DNA of 64,000 bases from Lepisosteus oculatus (taxonomy: Eukaryota; Chordata; Actinopteri; Semionotiformes; Lepisosteidae). Location: the NCBI RefSeq assembly GCF_040954835.1, contig NC_090707.1, positions 25,996,570 to 26,060,569 on the forward strand, written 5' to 3'. The position numbers were made by a program, and so were the translations under genes. The first letter of the stretch is position 1. Each line of letters opens with the position of its first letter. Shown here one piece after another: positions 21,037-36,000 of this stretch. The notes below the pieces were generated by a model, which searched no databases, was not told the DNA's origin, and saw only the letters and a program-made list of their open reading frames with translations.

Positions 21037-24000
21037 TGCATACACTTATATAGCGCTTTACAGGTAATGGGGATCCCCTCCACCACCACCAATGTTCAGC
21101 ATCCACCTTGTATTAGTATACAATTAGTATATCATCCTAATTTTGGCTATGGGTAACTGCGACAGTGAATATCCAGCCAAGAGACAAACATATATTTCTT
21201 AAAAATAAACTTGTTTTTTCTTAAAGAGACACAGAGGTCAGGAGAGCAGTGCGAGGTGAACATGAAGGAAAGCTAAGGATCAGTACAGGAGAAAAAAAGA
21301 CAATAATATGGCAATAGGCATTGCAGGGTATGAAATCCTTGGCTAATATATGTCAGAAAGGTAATGGTAATACCATTCCTTGTGTTAAATGGGATGGATG
21401 TGCAACAAATGTCAAATTCTTTAAACGTGTTTTATAGCCGTTTTGATTAAAAGCCCACACCCTCTTCAGCTAACACTTCTTATCTCCCAGAATCCAGAGA
21501 GTTTATAAAAACTGATACAGCAGAGATGTGTAGGCAGTTTAGGAGAATTAGTGTAAGGAAACGTGCATGTCGAGATAATGTGTGAGGAAGAATTCTGCAA
21601 TCATGTGCAGATCAGTTATGTGATAATAAATAGTGAAGCAACACAACACAAAGAACACACAGAATCTTACTTGCAGCAGGAGAGAGTAGACAATCCAATG
21701 CTCAGTTTGTTAATTTGGTTGGTTTATCAGCAAAGACATTTGTAAGGATCTTATTTGTTGATTTTATCTCTACTTTTAATATAATACAATCATGTTGCTT
21801 GCACAGAAACTCTTGAAGAACTTTTAACAGTAACGTGATAAAATGGGTCTAAGACCTCTTAACAAACAGGTCCCAACAGGTCAGATTGGAGAAATGGTTA
21901 TCTGACATTCCCTACACTTCCACAGGATCACCACCAGCATGTGTCTTGTCCCCCCTACTGTAAATATTTTACACTAATGATTGTAAGAGCAAACACACAG
22001 ATAGATATGTCATTGAGTTTGCTGATGACATATCCCTGGTCAAAATATAAAAATACCCAGAAAAGCATCATGGTCCCATTTTTGGGTCCCATGGTGCCAT
22101 TCCAAATGATTTTACTGGAGTTCTCTTTCACGATTGAAAACAAAGGAACTTCTTTGATTTTAGGAAAAATGTAACCAACCTACTGTAATTAATGGTCAGA
22201 CTGTAGAAATTGTAGAAATTGTCTGTGACTACGAGTACTTGGGACTGGTCATAGACAAAATGATGGGACAAATGTTGTGACGCCATTTATAAAACTTTTT
22301 TTTCTTAGGAAACTCAGCTATTTCAAAGTAGATATAACTATTTTAGGAGTTTTCTATAAGTAGTTTATTGAAAGTGAACAGTGTGCCACTCTCTATCAGT
22401 GTCTGATGCTTAGTGCCTGATTCACGTATTTATAATATCAGGGCTTGATTTCTGCACTCCTTACTCTCTGGGCCCTCAGACACTCTTCTTAATATGTTGC
22501 AAAACTCTGCAGCTAGACTTTGTTCACTCCAGACATTGGCAGCATATCACTTCTAATAAAGCTTGAAAAGGGATAGAGACTGTTGCTACATTCAAATCTT
22601 AAAGAGTGGGATAAATCAGAGCAGTCAGATCTATTCTGGAAAAGTTGACAAGCAGATTATTCAAGACCACTGTATTGTCCCCTAACTGTTACTATTGTCT
22701 TGTAAAGATTGGGAAAATAATGAAACCTTGACTTCAGATCTTTGCTTAACATCCGTGTACAATTTCACTTATGTACCAGGTAAAAGGATATATACTGGTT
22801 GAAGAATATGAGTTCCTGGTCAACTAATTCAGTATGACAGAGGGTGTTTATATATGTTTAGCTGCATCTAGGTCTTGCCCAAGACTGTGTTAATGTGAAA
22901 CCCATGCTTTAGCCAAGTGTCATCATGAAGTTTGAAATTAAAGTGGGTTTACTTATAGGTAAGATCTGTTTGGGGAAAAAAATACCTAGACTTCTTTAAA
23001 TAAATGCTAAATAAATACACATGTACATGTATTCAAGGAAGTTTAATGCATGCTGTTTATTTGTATTTGTATTTATTTTTAATGGGCCTTTTTGAGGAAT
23101 GATAGAAATTCATACTGGTCATATCTCAGTCAGACATATTTTGACAGTTTCCAAAATCTGTCGTTTAGTCCATAAATAATTAATAATTATGTGTGCAAAG
23201 TGTATAAAAGTTCAAGTTTGTCAGTCCAACCATATACAAGTATACAGAGGAGTGAGATATCCTTCTCCAGGTCTACAGTGCGAATACAGACAGACACTGA
23301 TAAGACAATGCTATAGACAATGTAGACATAGACATTTCTGACAGGGTTCATGGTACATAAAGTGCAATGTACATAGTGCATTTTACTTTACAGGATTGTG
23401 CAAAGAATACTTTAGACAGTATGCCTGATATTAGGCAAAAAAGAACTAGGTTTCCAGATTTGGAGTAGGTGCAGTAGGTACCAGGGTGTTGTGAGCCTGA
23501 CAGCCTATGAAAAAAGGTGTTGGAGCTGGCCCGTATACTGTGATACCTTTTACCAGATGGTAGGAGGGCAAAGAGGTAGCAGGAGGGGTGGGAGGGATCT
23601 TCCACAATACTGGAGGCATGTGTGTAGCATTTGTGGTAGATGTCCTGAATGGACGGAAGGGATGCTCCAGTGATGTTTTCTGCTGTATTGCTAATTCATT
23701 GCAGGGAGTTGCACTTGGAGACGTTGTTGTGCTTTTTTAGCTAGGGAGGTGGTGTTGATGGTCCAAGTGAGGTCATCTGTGATATGCACACCAAGAAACT
23801 TAGTACTTCTAGCTGTCTCCACAGGGGAGCTGTTGATGTGCAGTGGAGAGTGATCAGCGTGGCCCCTCCTGAAGTCAATTATCATCTCTTTTGTCTTATT
23901 GACATTCAGAGACAGATTGTTGTTGAAACACCAGTCCGCTAGTTGCTCCACCTCCTCTGTGTGGTGCATAATCATTGTTACTAATGAGGCCCACCACTGT

Positions 24001-27000
24001 CATGTCATCAGCAAACTTGATGATGTGATTTGCACTGTGCTTAGCAGTGCAGTCATGAGTCATCAGCATGAACAGGAGTGGGCTAAATACACAGCTCTGG
24101 GGGGTTCCGGTGTTCAGAATCATGGTACTAGAGACATTGTTTCCAATCCGGACTGTCTGAGGTCTCTTGGTCAGAAAGTCCAGAATACAGTTACAGAGGG
24201 AGGTGTTAAGGTTCAGCAAGCTCAGTTTTTCTATCAGTTTCTGGGGGATGTTTGTGTTAAATGCTGAACTGAAGTCAATGAACAGCATTCTTACATAAGT
24301 GTCCCTCTTATCCAGATGGGACAGGGCAAGGTGAAGGGCGAGGGATACAGCATCATCGGTAGACCGGTTGGGACGATACACAGACTGGAGGGGGCCCAGA
24401 GAGGTGGGGAGTCTGGACTTAATTATGCCCATGACTAGCATTTTGAAGCACAATTGCTGTGGGTGACACAGGGCAATAGTCATTGAGACAGGACACAGTA
24501 GACTTCTTCGGCACTGGTATAATCATGGTGGTCTTGAAACATAGAGGGATGACAGCCTGGCACAGGGAGATATTAAAAATGTCTGTAAAAATATCAGCTA
24601 ACTGTGCTGCACATTCCTTGAGCACGCCACCAGGTATATTGCCAGGTCCAGGTTAACTTTTGCTAATGTCTTCCTCTCAGCTGCAGACAGGCAAAGCACC
24701 TGATCATTGGGAGGAGGTATGGTCTTTCTCAAAGGCACTGTATTTAGTGCTTCAAATTGTGAATAAAAGTCACTCAGCGCATCCGGAAGGGAGGACTCTC
24801 CGTCACTGGCGCGTGGAGTAGTCCTGTAATCAGTAATGGCCTGGGTACGCTGCCACATGTGCCGCGTGTCTCTGGTGACCATGAATCTTCCATGCATAGT
24901 TGCGCTTTGCCTCCCTGATGGCACGAGACAGGTTGGCCCTCGCAGTCCAAAGGGCTTCCTTGTCACCTGATCTAAGTGCTACATTGCGAGTTGTTAGTAG
25001 TGCGCGGACCTCTGCAGTCAGCCATGGCTTCTGGTTGGCCTGTGTGATAATAGATTTAGAGACAGTGACATCATCTATGCACTTGCTGATGTAGCTAGTC
25101 AAAGTTGCTGCATACTCCTCTAGATTGACATAGTTTTCATAGGTAGCGGCCTCCCTGAAAATATTCCAGTCTGTGTGCTCAAGGCAGCCCCTGTAATGCT
25201 GAAGTGGCTCCCTCTGGCCATACCCTGAACTGTTTCAAAACTGGTTTGGCATGTTTGAGCACTGGTCTGTGTGCTGGAATAAGCATCACAGAAGTGTTGT
25301 CAGAGTAGCCCAGGTGGGGCGGGGGGCAGCTTTGTATGCATCGTGGATATTTGTAAAAGCTTAGTCCAGTATGTTCGCCACTCTGGTTGCAAAGTTAACA
25401 TATTGGTAGAATTTAGGGAGGACTGCCTTAAAATCTGCGTGGTTGAAATCGCCAGCAACAATAACACAGCCATCAGGGTGAGCAGTTTGTAAATTGCTGA
25501 TGGCCCCGTAAAGGACACACGGTGCCTCTTTTGACTCAGAAGGTTTTACGTTTAAGTATTGTATAGGTTTTATGTGGTTTTGAAGTTTGTTGGACTGAAC
25601 GTTTCTTGGATAGAAAATAAAACTTCCGACTGAATTGTACTTCGACTGATGTGAAGTCATATGCATCAATCCTTCGGATTTTTGTGTTTTTGTTGTGAGG
25701 TAGTTTAAACAAAATGCTGGTACTGTAAATAAGATGCCTACACACTTATTTTGGTATTGCTGAAAGTCCAGGGCTTATGTGAAACTGAATAAATTAATGG
25801 GTACAGTCTGGAGTATACAGGTGGTATTCAGGCTGTAAACATCCTAAAAATTGAGGTGGATATTTTATTTCTCCTTTGCAAGCAGGCTCATTGTCAACCC
25901 TCATAAGATACCTCTTGTTTTGTCATAATAACTCAACATTACAAACAAGAGGAAGCCATTTGATCTTTCTAGATTATATACAGTAGCTGTATGTACAGTA
26001 TGTAACCTTTTCTGGAATGGTCCCAGGGAATATGCTTTAACATTATGCTTGAGTGGATTGTCCTTGACACCAACAACACTATTATTACTATTTTCATTTA
26101 TCTGTCTTTCTCAGTAGGGTGCAGGATTTAAAATTTTGTATCATATCCCCACATTGTCTCCTCTGTTCAAGACCTTGAATCTTTTGCTTTTCTCTGTCAC
26201 ATTGCCTAAAGGCCTCAAATATATCTTATCTCACTTCATTTAACTTATTTCAGAAGGTTTCTATATACCTTTTGTAATGTGGATCAAAGCTGTCAAAGCT
26301 GTTATAAATTATTAGTAGAAAGTGTGGATTACATCATAATGTAAAACAGATTTTTAGGTGTTCTTTCTGTCTACTAAGAACAGTGACAATGATCAAATGA
26401 AACCTGTAATTAAGCCAGTTAAGTATTCTGTTATGTAGCTGAAAGTTTGGCTGAGAACAAAAATCTGCCGTTGCATCGTCCTCCAAGACCTGGTTTGGGA
26501 ACTGCTGAGTACAAGAGTGGTACTCATTCCTGGTCCTAGATTACCCCTGCACCTACTGCTTTGTGTTTTAGCTGCACCCTTAATTACCAGTATATTTCGT
26601 GCCTGTAGTTGATGTGCTTGCTAGTTTAGACTTTTTTCTACACACCATCTTTGATATTAAAAAAAGGTTCAAAGTACATTCCCAATAACTTCAGCACACA
26701 GAACACTGTGATCTTACTGTCTTCGGAAATTCAGATACAGCTGCATTGTGTATTTGTGAAGTCAGAATGTTTTTTAAAGGGTTCTGCTTCAACATATCTC
26801 TGAAAAATACAGCATAGCATTAATTGATAATAAACCAAAATGATAAACTGTCCACTGAAAATTGGGGACTTTCTCTGAATAAAAAAAAATTGTAGTTGTG
26901 TAAATCATGACCTTAAAAATATTGTAATTGTTTGAAGATAAAGTTTTGGGGATGTCCTTAAAGTTTAACTTAATTTCCTGTATTTACTTGAGTTCAGCTG

Positions 27001-30000
27001 GGGATTTCAGAAGCCTGATATATCCAGGTTAGCTGGGATAAAGCTGAAATTGTTTGGATAGTTTGATGTTCAACTTGATGATCCTGTAGTATTACAAGAT
27101 TATACATAGTATTGAAATTATAAAAAAAAGTGATGCTTACAGATGGGTGAAAGTGTAGCCTATGCTCTTAACTAGATGTAAGTCGGATTGCAAAGCTCAG
27201 AGGAAAACTATGTATGTGATCTACATCTTCCATAGTATAAGTGTTGTACATAAAGTACACTTGATTCACAATTTCTGGTTGCAATGAACAAGAGTTAAAA
27301 TTGAACACTTGTGGAAAGTGACAAAAAGCAGCGCTTAACTTTGCTCTTCTAACACTTTTTGCAGAGTTTTCTCGATGTCATAGTGGAGCTGGAAAAGGTG
27401 GACATGGTCTCTCATGAGAATCTGGATTTGATAGAGCAGTGCTTACGAGGCATTCACAGAATAGACTTAGCCAAGAAGATTAATGTGTTTCAGCGGAAAG
27501 GTAAGAAGGGGGAACTTACAACTATTCATATTCCATTAGTTTGAAAAATTCTTCTACCAGGAGTCTTGAAATTAGAACAGAAGTGAGATTATAAATGAGA
27601 GGAGATAAATCACCAAATTCCTTGCTCTCAATCACGTTTCTCAAAAAATGAAGTTTATTTAGCTTAGACAGAAATGGAAAGTTTATACATTTTTAGCTAT
27701 CTTAAGTTTTATGGCAGTAGGTCACTGGGCACATGCATAATGTTTCTAAATAACAGACAGACTCTTTGTATATTTAAATGTTATTATTCTTTTGTATAAT
27801 AAAACTATTGAGGTTAATTTATTTGATGTCTTAAAATGCCAGAAAAATGTTTGTGTAGTATTAAATCTGCCAAAATCTGCCTAATGACGCCTAAAGCCTA
27901 ATAACACCATCCTGCATTATCAAAATGACCTGTCTGCAAAATTGTTTTCAAGTGCAGACGCTGCAACGTGATGCATTCCAGACATATATATTGTAATATA
28001 TATTACTATAATATATATATATATCACAGAGTGACTGTAGCTCATCGTCAGCTTGTAAATGATCTGTAAGATGAGAGGCTATTCCAGTGGAGTGTTGTCG
28101 TGTTTTATTTTCCAATGAATTTTTCCTTGATAGATTTGATTGAAAATGAATTAATTAGGAGAAAGTGTGTGCATACATTGTGATGAGCATTAAGCCTTTT
28201 CAGCATTTTTCTTTAACATAAAGATAGTCTCCTTGGATATTTTACATAATCTCCTATTGTGCAGATTAAGGGAAAAAATAACTGTTTAGCAGTATACTCA
28301 ATTTAATTAATTTAATTTAAGTTCTCATCCAATATTTTGTGTGTTCTGGCAAGCCTGTCCGGAAGTGTCAATTTTTTCAGTAGGGTCAGACAAGCTCAAA
28401 ATGCTAGGAATAAAGTGGCATTACAGAAAACTGTATCAAAATCTTGCCATAGCCAGATTTTTTCCTGATCTGCGTCCAGTGTAACATCTGTGCAACCATT
28501 TCACCAAAGCCAATGAATATCAATAGGGATAATTGTTACCATCCAGCCTTCACTACAGGAAGAGTGGTGTATCCCAGAGACAGCTTTTGTGTCAATGCTG
28601 CTGAGAACTGTTAACGTTCAGGGAGGGTCCTGATGCACTAAGAATTCAGAATTCCACCACCTTGAAATTTACTCTCCATCCTTCCATTTTCTAACTGCTT
28701 CTTCAGGCTCTTGGGGGAGCTGGAGCCTATCACAGCAAGCAATGGGTGCAAGGCAGGGAAGTTTATTATCAATATTGGTTAAATGCTAATTCAAATTTAC
28801 AATCTTGAATTTTATTTTTTGGGGGGAATTGGGATTTCACTCCTTGACCATTTTTAATTCCATTTCTATTCTAAAACACTGTACACAACTCAAAAAAAAG
28901 AAGAGTTCCAACTGATTCGTGTACATTGCATGTCAGAATAAAACAAATACATTTGTAATGTTGACATGCTAGACTTTCTAGTTTTGACTATTATTGAAAG
29001 GCAAAGTGCTGTAAAACTTAAGTATTTTTGTTATTGGAATAAAAAAACACATATTCAGCTATAAAATAAAACCAGTACAAAACCTAAGAGGCCAAATGTT
29101 TAGGCCCATACGGAGGTGGTATGACACATATAGCAAAATATCTAGGTTTTGAGTGCTAACTTAATTTTTTGTTTTGACAGTGTGCCACCTTTCTAGGACA
29201 CAGGAAGCTTATCCTGATTTGTATTTTTGATTTTGTTTGGTATCTGCATTTAAAATAGTTGAATACATCTAGAAGATATCAAGTGTTGAAGAAGTCTTGT
29301 GGTTCTTTTGTGCATCAGAATAATTGAACTTGGACAACTTTGTTCCAGATTTTTCTTGTGATGAAATAATTTATCAAAAGAAACTCAGAAGGATTGAATA
29401 TCATATACAGTAAATGCTCAGTTTATAAGAATCTCTGTAGTTTGGTTTCAGTTTTCTTCTTTTATGAAAGGTCAAAATATTTATGTTTTTCTGTTAAGAA
29501 GGTAACTTCATGACCAAATATGGTGAACATCCAGAAAAGCACTTTATCCCGAAGCTTAAAATACATAGACTGACTGTGATGTCATTAATGGCATTTGTCC
29601 AAGGCATTAGTTGATTTGAGTTCTGACAAGCCCTGACTTTGAGCTGAATGATTTAATGATTATTTCAGTTCTTGTGTTGTCGCTTGTGTGAGCCTTATTA
29701 AAAGACTGAAGAGCAGTTGTGTACTTTCATTTTTTTGCTCATTTGTTGGTATATGTACAGATAGAAATTAGAAATGAAAAATGAGAGAAAATGGAAAAGG
29801 TTACCTAAACTGTGCACTTTCAAAGAGAAACATACATATATAAAAATGTAGTATTTTGGGAATTTGCATTTTTGCCAATTTGGATTTTAACTTGTTTTTC
29901 CATGTACAGCTGAAATGTGGTTTACTCTACCTCCTCCTCTCTGTACTGTAGTTGTTACTACCACATGCTTCTACCACTAGTGACAAGTCGGCTGCTATAG

Positions 30001-33000
30001 CAGTCCCTTCATTTGCTAGTTTGAATTTGGCAGTTAGATAATGCGATTGCTGTAACAGTTGACATAGTAATCAATGTGAATTTGACTAGTGAAAATTGCT
30101 AGTGTTTATATTGTCACATGGGGTTTAGTTGATCGTGTGTTTGAAATAAAAAAGGCTCATATGATGCTAGTGTTTTTTCGGTTTGGTAGCAGTTACGGTT
30201 TGTGTCTTTGTTGTCTTGAAAAACTCCACAATAAACCTTCATGTAGTCATCATGAGTTCTTATGTGTGGATATTACTGGAACTGCCCTATACAAAGAATG
30301 GTGGTTGTCACATAGTTGTTGTAGAGTAAGTGTATTATTATAGAATTTCTCAGCCTTTTCCATCTCACAACCCATTTTCCTTTATTTTATCCATATATAA
30401 TGCATATATACCTGTAATATAGAAATATTATAGCACACCACTACCTTTCCCAGACATATACTCACTTGCCCAACAGTATTGTTATTAACATTGTTTCAAA
30501 TTGGGGGTTACGAAAATAGTGAAAATCAGAGATTGACAGAGCTATTTAGTCAATAAGTAAAATAAATATTCATAACCCCACAACTTGTAAGTGATTTCAC
30601 TATAACATACCCGAACGACTAGTATAATTAGAGGCACATTAATTCTTTATTCTCTTGCACAGTTTTAGTGAGAGGAATTATAATTCAGTCACCTAAAGCT
30701 GTAACAATATTATAAATGAAATTTATTTCAGTGTTTAGTTTGAGTTTGCCTCCAAATGAGTAGTCACCTTATCCTGGCAGGAACTGATTACAGTGAAACA
30801 CAAAGCTTTTGCTCAGCTGCTCTCGGAGATGCTGTTTTTATGCCTGTGAAATGTTCTATATTATTATAAAGAGCTCTTCTGTTTAAATTACAGGTGCAAA
30901 GTCAACTGCTGATTTGCAGATTGAAAGGGAGAAAAGGCAGTGCTTCAGACCTGTAAGTACATTATGAATTGCTATCACTATAAAAAGACTTATCTACCAG
31001 GAAGTTTGCATTGAACCAGACTATGTTCTGAAATGGAAATAAGGCTATAATTAATTTTAAAAATGATATTTTTCTGAACCTCTGAGCATGAAACAAAAGT
31101 CTGTATTCCCAAGTACAGAGATAGCTGTCTCAGCTATCATCTCTTGAGAAGATCAGAAAGGTCTGCCAACGAGAGCTGGTCATTCTGTTCATTAAGCTTA
31201 TTTGGTAGTTCATTAGCTATGTGAAACTAAAATTTCATCAGACTGTTTTGCTCAGAGTTTGGATCTAAGTGGCCTATCTGGGATGCCTGTTCAAGGATTG
31301 TTCAAATCAGGGCAGAAATGTTTAGTATTCTACAACCTTAATAAATCTTTTTTTCTATGTTTCATAGAGTTAAGATAGTCACCTGGTTTGATACTGTCTG
31401 CACCCTGTCACAGTGTGGTGTTCGGGTGGAGCTGCGGTTATCACTGGTCCAAATCAATACCTCTTTGAGGGAGATAGAAAACTGACGTGAGGTCATTGCG
31501 AGTAAAAAATCAGTTATTTTTTACTATTTATTTTTTAAATAAATAGTAATAGTAAAAAATAGTATTTTTTACAGTTATTTTTCACCACAAGCAAGCTTGT
31601 GGTGCTCAAAGTGCAGATATATTCTGTTTTGCTCTCTGGACAGGAGAAGAAAAATGATGTCCTGGCTTGGAAGCCGTAGAAATGACTCTGGAATGAATCA
31701 AGAGACATCTGCTGCTTTAAAACACCTTAGGAGTTTATGTACTTGAACACAATCCTTCCCTCACTCTTCTTTGTTCTAGATTTCAGAGTGTTATCTCTTT
31801 TAACCTATCTATATATAACAGTCCCCTGAGACCAGGAATCATTCTTGGTTATTGTCACTTCTTTTTAAGGCAGTAATATTTTTTTTGTGGTATAGTGATT
31901 AAAAGTGGACATAATCCTTACTAGTGGGTTGTAAAGTTTGAACATAACTTCCCTAAAATTAAATTATACATTTTTGCTATATATTAAAGTATTGCATTTA
32001 TCTTTTTACTACTTCCCATTATTTGCTTGATGAAGATCTAGAAAATGTGCCCAGATTGCTTTCATGCGTGTCTTGAAGAAGACCTTTAAACTTGCCCTTG
32101 TGTTTGCTCTCCTGCAGTCTCCAGAGGCGAGTAGCTCTCAAGCTGTCCCACAAACTGTGTTTCAGAAATCTTCCACAGCTCATGGTGAGTTACAAGCTGA
32201 GGCCTTTTTGAGCATCTTGGTTGTATCCCAGCAGTGCAGCTTCTTATGTTATCAGCAAAATACAGCTAATTTATAACTGATTGTCTTCTAATGTTGGTAC
32301 TTTGCTCTTCTTTAATAAATGCATTTGTGTATTTCAGCTCCAGAGAAAATCAAAACGGGAGTGCCTGAAACAGGAATGCAGTACAGTCAGGTGATCTGAG
32401 TGATCCTTTTGAGATTATGCACTTCAGTGTTCATGTAGTACAGAAAGCTCGGTGAATTAACATGTGGTATAGGATGATGACAGTAGAAGAGGAGTGATTT
32501 CCATCAGATTGTCTTATGTGACTATCTCTTCCACATTTAATTTTATCTGGGCAAAGCCCATAAGCTTTGTGGAGTGGTCTCTCTTAAAATCCTTATGAAA
32601 AAGTACCTTTACCAAGATTCCCATGTTATAACTTTACCTTGCTTTAATTTGTGCTTCTCTATGTTTTTTGACATTGCAATGAGTCAATCATCACAATTGT
32701 AAGGTCCTCATTCCCAAAAGGATGGTGTAGCACCCCCTGGTGCAGGGTTTCATAAATTTGATCCTTTCACCAAAAACATAAAGTAGCTGTAAGTTAAAGA
32801 AAAGTGCTTTTATTTACAGTGCAAAAATAAAAAAAACAACCACAAACCAAACACCAAAACAAAAGCCTAAGCTACTTTTTGAACTACTGTCTAGACTTGT
32901 TCAGTTCCTGACTATCACAGCCAGGAAGCTAAGCTGCTTAACGGCCTTTAACTTCAGTATCATTCTAAGCCACTTCATAAAACTCTGTTTCTTCCCGACA

Positions 33001-36000
33001 TTCTTCATAGTGACTTCCAAAACTCATACACATTCAGTCAGTCTGTGGTTTCATTGTCTCACTCCCTCCGGTACAGCTTGCATAACAGAGGATCTGCACT
33101 CTGTCCCCAGACTGCAGATAGTGACTGATGATTCAAAGCCTCAGCTTTCTGCTTTTTAAATTGTCACCTGACCAATTGTCTCGCACCAACCACACAGGTG
33201 ACTGAAGGTAGCTTCTCATTTCTGACAGCATTCTGGTAAATATGGTGCAGATACAAATCGACATTTTACCTGAAGTCAAAGTCCTCACAGCTGGTATTAC
33301 ATTGTAGGGGTAGCAAGTACTCTTAACACTAGGTGGTGAGTATGCTTTCAGTATTTATTAATAGCAGCACTGATACTCTAACATGTGGAACACAGCTCAA
33401 AGAATGATTCCAGCATGATTCCATGTTTGACATTCATTATATGCAATGTTAATGTTCCCAGTGTGTGCAAATGACATCATCGAACACTAGATGTGTTAAA
33501 CACTGTCCAGTATTGGTAAAGCATGCTAAAGGAATACTGAAACCAAACAGTCTTTCTAAATTTACAGTGCATGTGAGAACGATGTAAGTGATATCTTCAT
33601 AGAATGAGGAGAAGAGTGCAGAAGTGCAAAGTGTTGCTTGGCAAAATGTTTTGAAGTGTAAAAACTAAAAAAAAATTGAAAGTTCAGTATACTGTTTCAG
33701 TATACTGATCCAGCAGTAAATGCATAACACTAACAGTTCTGGAATGTCCTCCTCTGATTTGTAACTGTTACTCAGGTGTGTGTTCCTTTCATGTGCCTTT
33801 AAGTATCTTTGCTGTCTGTAAACCCCATGATGTATTCCAGCTCGTGGTTCTTTGCAAACTATATGTTTAGTATTTTTAAGTATTGTATAAAATTGTATAA
33901 TGTTGTTATGGGAGTTTTAACAGGAAACTATGTGGAAGAACATTTATAATTGAAAAGGAGAGGCACTTTTGACCCAAAGGGCAGCAGGAGTCTGGAACAA
34001 GCTATCCAGCCATATTGTTGAAGTTGATACCATGGCTTCTTTCAAGAAAAAGCAAGAAGAGATCTTTGTATCAATTAGTTACTAAGATGGCAAATTAATT
34101 GATCCAAATATGTTCTAGATGGCACAAATGTCTTTTTCTTATTTGTAACCATTTATATGATCTCTCTACTAAAGTTAGTGTAGATTGAAATGCCTTTTAA
34201 AACTAAGCTGTTTGTCTCTTTTTGTGCTAAAGCAGCTTGAGGATGTGTACAGAATGCAGACGGACCCTCGGGGAATTTGCCTGATCATAGACTGTGTTGG
34301 TAATGATGGAGGTAAGTGTATCTCTGACTCAGAAAATGTTGCAATAGTTACAGTTCGACGTGATAAAAGAGAAAAATATAACAAGTAAATTAGGAGTAAA
34401 AATTAATGTAGTGCAGCATGGTTGTGCAGTGGTTAGCATTGCTGCCTTGCAGTGCTGGGCCCTGTGTCAGTTCCAGACCTGGGGTGCTGTTTGTGTGGAT
34501 TACGTTCTCCCCTTCCTTGTGTGGGTTTCCCTGGGATGCCTTGGTTTCCTCACACAGTCCAAAAACATACAGGTAGGTTAATTGGTGTCTGGGAAAAGTG
34601 GCCGTGATATGAATATGTGCGTGTCTGTGTCTGCCCTGGGATGGACTGGTGTTCCATCCAGGGCGGATACTGCCTTTCACCCTCTACTTGCCAGAATAGG
34701 GTCTGGTTCCCCTACAGTGGTTAGAAAATGGATGGATTGATAATACTGTACTGTATATAAGTACATATTCTTTCTTTCCATCTGTACTTCTATTTCCTAA
34801 AATTTAAGTTTAGATGAAATGTGTAATTTAAATGTATCAAAAACAATCAGTATTGTTTTAAAAACAAATGTTTTTTGTTTGAAGTGAGTTTTAAAGGTGT
34901 TCTGTTTTACTGAAATTGGTAAGGCATAGGTTCATCCAACAATAGATTTCTTTAAAAAATGAATTTACTTTAATGTAAACATTTCTTTCTTGAAAAGAAC
35001 ACTTTATAACCATAAATATAATTGCTGATGCAGTTGTTACATCTTAAACTTAGATTAATTTGTCATACATTTCAGTCTGTCACGGCATACCTGGACATCC
35101 TGGATGTTTAATCTTTATACACAGCAAAACTACACCAAATATTTGGTGGCCAAATAGTAGCCATAAAGATTTCTTGAAAAACAACAAATAAAATACAAAA
35201 TATTTCACAGCAATGCCTGTTGTACTCTATGTGAGCCGTGTTGGTGATTTTTTTCCCAATCCTTTATACTTTTTTTACAAGACATGCTTCATGAAACCTT
35301 CACCAAACTGCGCTTCAAAGTCATCCTGTATAAGTGGTTGAGCCTGAATGACACCCTGGCCTTTCTGAAGGAGACGGCCAGGATGACTGACCACCAAAGA
35401 CTGGACTGCTTTGTTTGCTGCATCATTAGTCGTGGCACTGCCACTGGAATGCTGGGCACTGAGACACAGGGCCCTGGGTTGCTGTTTGATAACATCAGGC
35501 AGCTTTTCACTCCGGAGCACTGTCCTGGCCTCCTGGGCAAACCCAAACTATTCTTCATTCAGAACTACGTGCTGTCAGAGCCTGTGCCATACTATGATGA
35601 CAGTGATGACATAGAAGCGGACATGCCTGTGGTTGTACACAGAGTGGAGTCAATCCCAACTGAAGCTGACCTTTTTTGGAGCTACTGTGAAACAGAGGCC
35701 GGTCACCTAGAAAAAGTACACCATAGTTCTGTTTATTTTCAGGCGCTCTCAGCTGGTTTAATAAAGGGACAGAAAAGGTAAGGGAATTTCTTTTTTTTAA
35801 ATTAGATTCTAAATATTAGCATTCTCAACTGTTTTTTCCCTCATAATCAATTTGGAATTGCTATTAGTTTAAAACGTGGTATTATGCCTCCAGTTCCTGT
35901 ACATCATAAGGAATATAAAGACTAGCTCCTCTAAAGGGCACATCTTTCACACTTTTTAGTCATTGGATCATAAGCTCCACTGCGCCTTACAGGAGAGTGC

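Noticed and set aside
20833-21106. Frames rich in Ile or Tyr on the minus strand
   Set aside because: They are produced by the (AAT)n run at the 5S-SINE tail.
35282-35777. Active caspase (CASP8/CASP10)
   Set aside because: The His and Cys positions are R and Y, and the flanking DED exons and C-terminus match c-FLIP.
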